This document shows positions 11,683-22,894 of a stretch of DNA of 64,000 bases, one piece after another. Numbering within the stretch: the stretch's first letter is position 1; every line of letters begins with the position of its first letter. Source of the stretch: Pelodera strongyloides (taxonomy: Eukaryota; Nematoda; Chromadorea; Rhabditida; Rhabditidae). Under the pieces are notes generated by a model, which did not search any database, had not been told where the DNA came from, and saw only the letters and a program-made list of their open reading frames with translations. The stretch is from NCBI GenBank assembly GCA_036852015.1, contig JAANDG010000616.1, positions 1 through 64,000 on the forward strand, given 5' to 3'. Position numbers and translations under genes: made by a program.

Positions 11683-14104
11683 ACAATTGTGGTTTCTTGT
11701 CACGGTTGTCACGCAAGTGGCGTCGTCGTCACGTAGTACGACAAGAAGACGAAGAAGCGGTCGAAGCAAGAAATGCTGTCGGCAGCTCTTTTGTAGAACA
11801 TCATTTATCCATACAACAACTTCAGGTATTGATTTTTTCATTATTGGGGATAGGCGCGCTCCTAGCCCTTTTTGGTTTTTCTTCGAGGGTCTGCAGCTTT
11901 TTCACTCTTTTTCTAATTATTACTTGATTTCAAATCCCAATCTGCATTGCTTGTTCTTAGTACCATGGGAAATTGTTGAACCCTTTTGGTCGCGGTCCAC
12001 TGTTTTTTTTTCGTGGACCTGCCCATTTGGTGACCGCTTCGTGACCATGTGGTGACCAAGTTTTATCGAAAAACCGTCTCTTTAAATATATCCAAAGCGG
12101 AACAATTTATTCGTTCTACTTCCGTAACGTGAGTGCTAACGCACGCAACAGGCTACAATTACAATAAGATATAATAATAAGATATAACAATATAATAAGA
12201 TATAATATATAATAAGATATAATAAGATTATTTATTTTAGGATGTCTACCCTGATTCGTTCATATATGCCCCGTGTCCAGAGAGATCTGACGGACTAACT
12301 TCAGAAGAGGCAAAGTTGGTACTTTTCATAGTACATACTACTTACGATTAGATAAGCTGGAACATCGGCTGAGGGACCACGGTTGTAAAAATCGATATAC
12401 AGAATTATTTGTTAAATATACATGGCAAATTTGCATTCAGTATTCTTATGCACAAGTACGATTGTTTTTTGTAACAGGAATGTTGTTTATTCTTACAGAG
12501 AAAATTTAAATATGTTTACTATATGTGTCATGAATCATGAGCATTTTTTTATTGATTTTTTTTTTGAATTGGAAAACATACCACCGAGCAATGTCATATA
12601 AACAAATTGTTGAAACCTATCCCTTTTTGTTATCATCGAGCCTGTGGCTTTACTTGAACTTGATTGCAAACTTCAAATGTACGCTTTACTTGATGAAGTT
12701 ATGTTCTTGCGCGTGACGTCACGTATTTTACTTTTGTTATACATTATTTAGGACATTTTTTTTTAGGAAACGTTTACGTGATGGAGGCGAAAACGTCATC
12801 ACACCACCAAAAGAGGTAGAATTTATTAAAGCGATATTGTACGTGGTTTGTCGAACTCATTTTCGACAAAGCCATTACTATGCATTATATGAATTCGGTG
12901 TTCTTCCGCCTCCTTACAATCAGACGGACATTGCATATGTCACATCGCTTTAAATGCGAACGTTATCCAGGAAACACAAGAAAATTTCAACCTTTTTAAG
13001 TTCCACAAATTACATATACACATAACTAATAAATAAGTTCTATATGAATAGAATAGGTAGAATCTTCGAGCTTATTACGACTCCCGTAAGACAGATTGGA
13101 CACATGTAAACCAAATATTTATGCCAATGTTACATCTTTCGGCATCTTCAAGACAAAGGAATGAAATATACCTCAAACTTGGGTAATTAAACCAGGAATA
13201 AACTAAAAAATAATACATTTTCAGATGGGCTGGGTGAAGATGTACGTCTCACAATTTCACTACAAATTTTGGGTTTTGTTAACTGGTAAGCCTTTGGTTT
13301 ATATTTATTATAGTTTTCGACTTTTATATTTTAATTAATTCTTCCTAACCATTGCGAATGTTGGCGACAATCCTATTCGCCGCGCATCTTGCGCGCCACA
13401 ATGTTGCCAACTAAAGTTGGTGTGCCGTTTTCACGCGGCTTGCATTCGGCAGGTTCTCAACATCTTGCCCAGTCCCGGTATTCAATTACGCAAATTATAA
13501 TTGTATAACAGTATAATTGTATGAGTATAACAGTTTATAATTATTAAAATTATTAATTGAAGGCACCTTTCAGGAGCCGCCATCCTCTCAGTGATCACCT
13601 ATTTCGTCCATCTTGCCCATGGATTTAATGAACCGTTAAATCTTTACTGTGCCGCTATTCTTTTCCTCGTTGTTATTGTAATGAGTGGAATGTCGCTATG
13701 GCAGGACCGAAAGACACGAATAGTAAGGGTTTTCATATTTATCTTGGGTTAGCACCCGAATCGTGGTCTCTATACTGCAGTGACCCGTCGCGAAATGGTT
13801 TCCTACGTCAAAAAAAACTCTTAGCGCACTGTCACCGACAAGTTTCCGACCATCTTATTGTTAGTCACGAGGTCTTGATGAGGTCGCCAAAAAGTTGGAC
13901 CACTGAAAACAGCTTGTTTTAAATTAAAACTCTTCTCATTGTAAGGTGGTGCAAAACTTCAAGAGTCTCCTTCCCGTGCACGCGCTCGTCATCCGCGACG
14001 CCGAAGACAAGGAAATAGACGTGGCTGAGGTGGTGGTCGGCGATATTGTGGTCATAAGGTACGGAATAATTAAGATTATGTAATTGCTGCATTTATTCAT
14101 GACT

Positions 14105-14147
<43 letters not shown>

Positions 14148-16686
14148 CGACCTCTCTTCACTTTAACGAGTTTCAGGTGTGGATCCCGTATTCCAGCCGA
14201 CGTCCGTATCCTTCAGTCGCACTGTCTTAAAATTGAGTCGTCAGAAGTCACGGGTAAGCTCAATTAACTTATTTTCAATTATCAGAGACTTGTGGCGGAA
14301 AGATACAACTACAGTGTTGTCAGTTTTTTCCTGTCTCCTGGCCCTAGCCCGAAGACGTCGAGCAATTTGTCATCTGGAACTCGTCGCCTGTGCTCAGGAC
14401 CCCTGCGGAACAAGTCGTCGGCTTTTGAAACCATGTATTGAACCAGCCTTGAATAAAGGAGCACGTGCGTGTGGCGTAAAAAATTATTTATTTGAAAACT
14501 CTACACTAACTTCCAGGCTATGGTCAACCGGTGGAATTTACAAGTTGTGAAGCCGCACCGCATGTCTCAGTGTTTGATGCGAAGAATGTGGCATTCAAGG
14601 TGCGTTTTTTACGTTTCATACGTCTAATACAGAAATTATCTATGATAAAAATTAAAATAATGTTTGCCACTTACACGTAAACGTATAGCGTATAAGTTTT
14701 AATACCTCAATGTTTTGTGGACACCATTTCGAAACCATAACAAACAACCATAACACAAAAATTGTGTAAATTTATTCAACTAACGAGTACTCTAACCAAA
14801 TTTAGGGTTCTTACTGTACAGAAGGCGATGGAATTGGAGTTGTTATTCGAACTGGGAAATTCACGGTTTGTTGTGATTTTTTACGTTTTTTTTAAAGCGA
14901 AATAATGACCGGTTTTTGAAAAACATCGAGTAGCCCAGCATCCTTATGCAGCTTATGCAAATAAACATAAATTATAATAAAAAATCGAGCTAAATTCGAG
15001 CAAATTTGCATAAATACATTAGAATTCAGTTGTCCACGATGCGTTTCAAAAACCGGCCGTTATTTCCCTTTAAGTTCTCTTAGAGAGGCAGAGAGAGAGC
15101 ATGGAGAGAGCAGACACAGAAACAGAGATAACAAAGCAGATTTGTTTTGAACATAGTTACATAGCTTTAGGCCTATACCTATTTCAGGTGTTGGGCGGTA
15201 TCGCCGAGATGCATACGTCAATGCCTCAGAATGAGTCCACCCTACAGAAGGAGCTACGTCAATTTGTCAATTTTATCACAATCCTCGGAATTTGCATGGC
15301 TCTGGCTGTGTTCCTCGTTGGATGTATTGTGGCAAAGTGGGTGGTTTTATTGATTGATTTATTGATTGAATAACTTATTGATTATTGATTGATAATCTCG
15401 AATCGATAAGCCAGTGACTGATCAACTAGCCTTTGCGTATGATTCACTCATATGTGGGTCACTGATTGATGTATTCAATAGTGCTGATTTCGTATGTAAT
15501 TTTTTTTAAAGAAAAAAAGTTACAGTAATATAAGGAAAAGTGTGAAGGAGAGTATTGATAGATAAAGTTTATCATGTTCTTTTACATGATATGTAAGGAA
15601 ATGTTGGTAGATATGAACTAATATAAGCCACCGTCCGAAGGTTAAATGTTCAAGCGGTATAACGCGTGTTTTATAAAGCGCATACTGAACAGATGGAGTG
15701 CCAGGTCCAGGTAATAGTTGCAAATGATTTCCCTATCCTATTCTGCCAGAAGTGCAAAGAATGGTACAAAATTCGCGTTCTACATATGATCATAGAAAGC
15801 ACGCTAATTCCGATAGATAGGAAACAGTTCCAGATTCGAAAATGTACTGGACCACTTCGTCACCGGTTTCTTGGTGATTATTGTGGCAAATGTACCGCAG
15901 GGACTTCCAGCTACAGTACTCTCACAGCTCAGGTAGCCTTTCTTACCGTACCTTTACCGCAGCTTCATTAGCTACATGACCTTATTGATGGGTGGAGGGT
16001 GGAATCATGCTAACGGTCGCTCAGACCCCAAGTCAGTTATATTATCGGTATATCGTAAGAAGTTAATTAACTTCTTTCTTCAGAATTATCGCTCGTCGAT
16101 GTGCGCAGAAGAACATTTACATAAAGAAATTGGACTTGATAGGTGAGCAATTGCGAACTGTAATCATTTCTACTATCGTAATGAAGCTAATGGTAAGGTA
16201 CCTAAAATACTCCGTTTTAATTGTAAGCGAATCAGCTTAAAAAAAACCAAGATTTTTTTTACATCTTGTTTCATTATCTCAGTTTTCATAAAATATAGCC
16301 CATCTTTATATTTAGTACCTATAGTAAGTACTCTCGTGTTGTGAAGCGCGGTGTCTTGCAATTAGATATTAGATTTCCCTTTAGTCGCAGTTCTTGGTCG
16401 AATTTTCAAAAACCGGCCGGTATCTCGCTTTAAGATATTGTTAACCAATACACCATAATTACCATAGGAACATACATTACATTGATTGGAGAGGCTTACA
16501 GTACTCCCTGTTTCAGATGAGCTGGGCGCGTGCACTGTAATTTGCAGTGATAAAACCGGCACGCTAACGATGAATCAAATGGTTGTTACGGATTTGTGGT
16601 ATAATGGGAAGCATATTCCAGGTTGGGCCTCAACTATGTGGGAATTTCTAGTCTTCTCTCTCTCTCGGACTCTCTCTCTCTCTCGG

Positions 16687-16731
<45 letters not shown>

Positions 16732-18412
16732 GGACTCTCTCTCGGAGTCTCTCTCTCACTCTCTGTCTGTCTCTCTCTCTCGCTCTCCTTTTCATATATA
16801 ACTCTGCTCAGACTCTGGTCAGTGATGTTGAACTTGTTGAACTTTTCCTAACAAAATTATATAATGCTCACCTCAGGCAGTGTGACGGATGCGAAGATGC
16901 CTCATATTCGTACACTTCGACACATGCACAAACAGGGGAAGATGGAAGCCCCGCTCCTCGACATGCTAGCCGTGATGAGCGTATGCAATAGAGCGCAGTT
17001 TGATCAGGTAGGTTTATATTATGGAAAACACATAATAAAACTGCCCGTTGATATTGATCACAAAGTTTTTAAGTTCAAAAACATAACTTGTGTTTGACTA
17101 CGATAGTTTGTTGGTAGGACTTACGGAGGCAAAACGCGCAGCTGTAATTTGAACGAGATTCACACTGTTTAGTTTGTCTAAAGTCAAAGAAACAAATGTT
17201 TCACAAAAGCAGCTTCTGCAATAACTCCTACAACTCTTGCTAAGATAAACAAGTCCATGAAATAGGGTTTCTCAAAGCGTTGAAGTGCGAGCAAACTTTC
17301 TCCAACAGTAAACTGAGCATGACGTTTTTTGCCGTTGACCTGTCGATATCAATTTATTATTCTTTACCCGAAAAAGTAGACTCAACAAGAGACGTCCGGA
17401 CATGTACAGTAGGTAATCATACCTTAGAAGTCAAGCTACTGTACTCTTGTTTATTTAGTGCCGTCGTGCAATGTATCGCGTCTCCACAATGCGCGCCATG
17501 GAAAAAGCATCATCAGAGGCGATGTTCATGCCGCCGGTCACCAAGAAGTTTATCATTGTGTGAGGATAAGGAGATTATATTTATCCATTAATCTTTATTA
17601 AAGCAAAATACTGGCCGGTTTTTGAAACATATCAGTGCACCAGCATTCTTATGCAGCTTATGCAAATGAACGTAAATTAAACGTAAAATGAACGTTAAAT
17701 TCGAGCAACTTGGCATAGATGCGCAAGAATTCATTTGTCCACGATGCGTTTCAAAAACCGGCAGGTATTTCGCTTTAAAAAATTAATTTTAAAATATTCT
17801 GACATAATCCGACAAGGGGGATGCACTCATTGGTCGGCTTTTTCATGAATATCCTTTTCTCCACACTCTGTCTGAGAAACACCGCACCTTGCATCCTGCA
17901 GACGTAATTAAAGCGATATAACAACTTGTTTTCCCTGTAAATAGTTCGTAGGTATCCGGGATTCAACCTGGGATCATCCGCGCCAAAATATATGTACAAC
18001 ACTGCCAATCCGCGTGTTATATAGCTTTAACAATCGATCCTGACCAATGTCCAATAACCATACAAATATTAGCTTATATTTTAAGGGATCCGAAGACTGG
18101 CGCTGTTAGTCAACCACGGTTCCCCACCGGCAGTTCGGCCGACCTCCAAGCACTGGCGCTACAGGAGGAGACGAGTCGAGATATGGTAATTTTAGCTTGA
18201 ACAATCGACATGATAATTAGCAAATCATTGGACTCTTGGACTCTTAGTATAGCTTATATGGTAAGCAATTACGTACATGCCTTGATAATTAGCAAATTGT
18301 TGGACTCTTACAATTAGTATAACTTATTTTACATTCATAGATTCAAGCGGTGAACGTAGTCATAGTTTCTTCGTATTTGCTAGTTTATATTAATTAAATA
18401 AGTGGGAGAGAC

Positions 18413-18450
<38 letters not shown>

Positions 18451-20553
18451 AGAGAGAGAGAGAAAAGAGAGAGAGAGAGAAAAGAGAGACTGAGGAATAC
18501 AGAGATAAGGAAAGAAAAAATAAATAAATATAAGATTTTTTAAATACAAATCTTATTTAGATAGCGAGTCAAGGCGGCACTAAAAAGAAGAAAAACGAGA
18601 TTTACGGAATGCCTAGCGACGTCGCCCTGGCTAAATACGTTGAGCACACTGCGTCCGTTGAGGCGATCAGACAGCGATATCAAGTGAGTTATTATACCGG
18701 CCGGTTTTTGAAAGGCATCGTGGACGGCCGAATTCTTACGTATTTATGCAAAGTTGCGCGAATTTATCTCGATTTTTTATTCTAATTTATATTCATTTGC
18801 ATAAGCTGCACCCGATGCCTTTCAAAAACCGACCGGTATTTCGCTTTAAAGGGTTAGGCTCATTGAAAATAAGTCGTGTGCAATATTGTTTGTGCAGGAA
18901 TACAAAGATGTAAAGGGTCAGACTCTGATAACTGCCACGCATATAAACTCAAAATACATCCTACACCAAAGAGGTGTATATTGTACATAATATAAGTTTC
19001 AAAAAAAACTACTCTAAATTAGTAAAGCGAAATACCGGCCGGTTTTTGAAACGCGTCGAGTACACCAACCCAACATACTTATGCAGCTTATGCAAATGAA
19101 CATAAATTTCAATAAAAAAATCGAGCTAAATTCGACAGAATTAAATGGCTTTAAATCGATATTTCTAATCTTTATGCTTGTCTGTTCAGCCGGTCTTCGA
19201 AATTCCCTTCAATTCACTACGACGGTGGCAGTTTGTTGTGGCTCGTTGCTTGGCCGACGGTCAGGGACCAGAGGACATGCCAAAACCAGAGAAGGTACGC
19301 CAATCAGTAATTGTTCAACAATATTTCTATTCCTGTTGGTGAACACGATCTTCCTTGGTGAGAGCATAAGTAGAGCGGACTTGCGCTGTGTACAACGTAT
19401 ATTGACGCACTTACTCACAGCGCACCAGGACCAAATTCCCTACATTACTGTCATTTTAAAGCAAACTAACAGCCGGTTTTTGAAACGCATCTGAAATAGC
19501 TGCGTTCCTATTGGTCGAATTGCGGTCAAATTTTTATTCTAATACTGCCTTATTTGCATGTGAATGAGTTATTTGTCGTTTGTTTCACAAACCGGCCGTT
19601 ATTTCGCTTTAAACATTTTCAGGGTGATGCTCGGTTCGTTGTCTTCATGAAGGGCGCACCGGAGTTGATTCTATCCAGATGTTCACACGTTCGAACTAAA
19701 GATGGCCTACATGAGATCGATGATCAGTTCAGAGAAGATACTCAGGTAATTCCTTTTTAAAGCGAAAATTAGCATAGGATACATAGGATTTGCTTACCAT
19801 ATCCAAATTTTCCAAAGGGGCTAGCATTTCGCTTTAAGACAAGCGTGCTTGTGGGTTAGAGTCCCGTGAAAAGCATTTGTGTGTCGACCGTAACGTGAAT
19901 ATTCACAAACAAACAAACAAATTTTATACCTCTGTGAGGAAAGAGACAGAAAGTTAGAGAGATAACTAGAGAGTGGGAGAGGGAACTAGAGAGAGAGAGA
20001 GAGAGAGAACTAGAGGGTGAGAGAGAGAGAAAGAGAGAGAAACACTTGTAAGTAGGTTAATTATTTAATAATCTTTAGGAAGCTTGGGAAATGTTCGGTA
20101 ACGAGGGACGGCGAGTGATCGCTTTTGCACAGAAATACTTCAACGACAAGTCGACGACGACGTTTGATAAGGAGTGTGAGGAAACGTGAGCAAGTTTCCT
20201 GTTTCATAGAAACTAAGCATACACTCAAAGGTAGTGTTACCGTGATTTGGCGACGAACCTTACCAAAGCCTTACCCATGTGGAAAATGATGGCGGAGCAT
20301 ATGGAATGCAGCCTCTAATAAGCCAAAGAAGTTGCGTTCAATTCCAACATGTTTCAGATGGAATGGTCAGTTGGAATTCCTTGGAATGGCGGCCATTATG
20401 GATCCGCCCAGGTGAGTACTTTCCTGTTTTTGTCCGTGTTTTTGTTTTATGTAATAGTTTATTGATGATGATGTTTTGAGTTGGTCACGCTGCGACTGAC
20501 TGGCATGAATTAAAAGAACCACCTTGCCGCAGCCACTAGGCTTTGTCTTGATG

Positions 20554-20584
<31 letters not shown>

Positions 20585-22859
20585 ATGCATGCGTGCGTGC
20601 GTGCGTGTCTAGATATTTTATTAATTTATTAAATACACCAAAAGTTGAAAAACTAAGATTATTCCTTGCATCCGAGGATGAAAGTTAAAAACGAACATAC
20701 AAACGGAAACAGATGACTGATTTGATTAGCAATGAGATTTGACATTCTGCATTTGGAATATTGTTGCAAAGGAATAAAGCCAGCATTTTTGTTTGAGCAA
20801 ACCTTGAATCAATCCCTTTAGCAATAATGTGGTATTTCCATGTTACCTTAAAAAATGAGCCACATTCACGAACAATGTTTAAGAAATCAGTAGGCATACT
20901 ACCTCATTGGGACCTAGAAATAAATGTTAAAAACTATACAACAGAAAGTTAAACCCTAGCACCGTGAATACCCTCCACCCGCAGGAAACCGAATGCGCTA
21001 CACTGAAAAACCACTGAACCGCAAATGGTTGTTTTTGAGTGGTTAATCCACTGGGCTTAATTACAAGGATGTGTCAAGGTTTGGTGCTAAAAAACAGCCT
21101 GGTCCGCAGCCCTAGGGACTCCTTGCAGGGCAGGATCAACCACAGCACTAACCCGGAGTTAATTTATTCTTGTAGAAATGAATGGTGAGTTTAGGCCTGA
21201 AGCAGCTTCCGCTATACAGCAATGTAAGGAGGCCGGTATCAAGGTGTACATCGTGACTGGTGATCATCCTACCACTGCGGCTGCAATTGCTCAACAAATT
21301 GGACTAATTGGCGATCATCAGGTATAATAATAATAAATCACCGGAAAGCGAAATAATTGCCGAAACCGCAGAAAAACCGTCGTTGACGGTTAGTGACCAT
21401 TTAGTGACCACTATGTGACCAGCTTATGACGGTTTTTGATGAAACCTGGTCACCACAGTAGCCGGGGCCACCTAAGGTTGAGCCTAAATTACTTCTCTAT
21501 CCAGATGCACCAGTTCTCCGGTAAGGGTAAACTACCGTCCGGTACCGATTGGCGAGTGGTAACTGGTGATCAAATCAACGAATTCAAGCAGGACGCGTGG
21601 GACGCACTGCTCAAGCACAAGTACATTGTGTTTGCCAGGTTTGTATTTATCGTAGTTTGTAGTTTATCGTTTGGAGTCTACAGTTGATTGTTTGGAGTTT
21701 TTGTCAGAAGTTGTCAGAAGTTGTCAGAAATTGCCAGAAGTTGTCAGAAGTCAGTAGTTGTCAGAAGTTTATGCTTTGTTGCATTTTGGCGAATAACATT
21801 CATTAATCACCCGCACCCCGCCACGTTGCTTGAACACCACTGATACGTTTCAGCTACAAGTTAATTGTAGGAAAGCACGCGGGAATATGATGACCGACCG
21901 CTTGTTAGACGCTAATTCGAATTGTTAGGTGCTAAATGCGAATCCAGCTTAAAGCGAAATGCTAGCCCCTTTGGAAAATTTGCATATGATAAGCAAATCC
22001 TATGTATCCTATGCCAAAGAGGCTAGCATTTCGCTTTAAGAAAAGGGGGCGCCAGCTATGGGCTCCAGCATAAAAAATACTACCCTCCCTATTTGGCTGG
22101 TCAAATGACTCTTCAGTTGTAAGTGTTCCCAATTTTTGGCGTTACTCAATATGGGTTTCCAAAGGTGTCCAAGGCTGTCCAAAGCTGCCCACGGGTGTCT
22201 AAATGTGTCCAGGTGGTGCCCACGGGTGTCCGGGTGTATAGTCCAATAAGCCGCACAGGTGTCTGTGTGGTCCCATCATTGTGTCTTCATTATTTGTGGT
22301 ACACAATCTAACACAAACGATACGTGTAAAAAAATAATGATACTCACGGTGCGGTACCAAATTTCAGGACCAACCCTGAACAAAAGTTGATGATTGTCAA
22401 AGAGTGTCAGAAGAGGGGCGAAGTTGTCGCCGCAACGGGTGGAGGTGTCAACGACGCGCCAGCACTCGCCCACGCAAATGTGGGCATAGCTACTGGACTC
22501 ACTGGTGGGTGGTCTTATTTTAAAGGAACTGTTTTGAAGATCAAACCTCCTTTGATGAAAGGAAAGAAACAGAGGGCGCATTTTTCATGAGCGCAATTTA
22601 AACCTTTACTAAAGATGGAGCACATCTTAGTAAGGAAAAGGCGTTCATCGCATTTCCAATCGATAACTCGATCAAGCAATAATCAAATAATCAATAAACA
22701 TCTATATTTGGCAAATTATCTACAGGCAGTGACATCGCCAAACAAACCGCCGACATCGTCTTGTTGGACGATAATTTCGCCTCGATTGTGCAGGGAATTG
22801 AAGAAGGACGATTGTTATTTGATAATTTGAGGTTTGTAGAGCGAGAGAGAGAGAGAGAG

Positions 22860-22894
<35 letters not shown>

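Noticed and set aside
12340..12378. Extra small ATPase exon after 12,340
   Set aside because: The flanking exons 12241-12314 and 12767-12815 join in phase and match the family without it.
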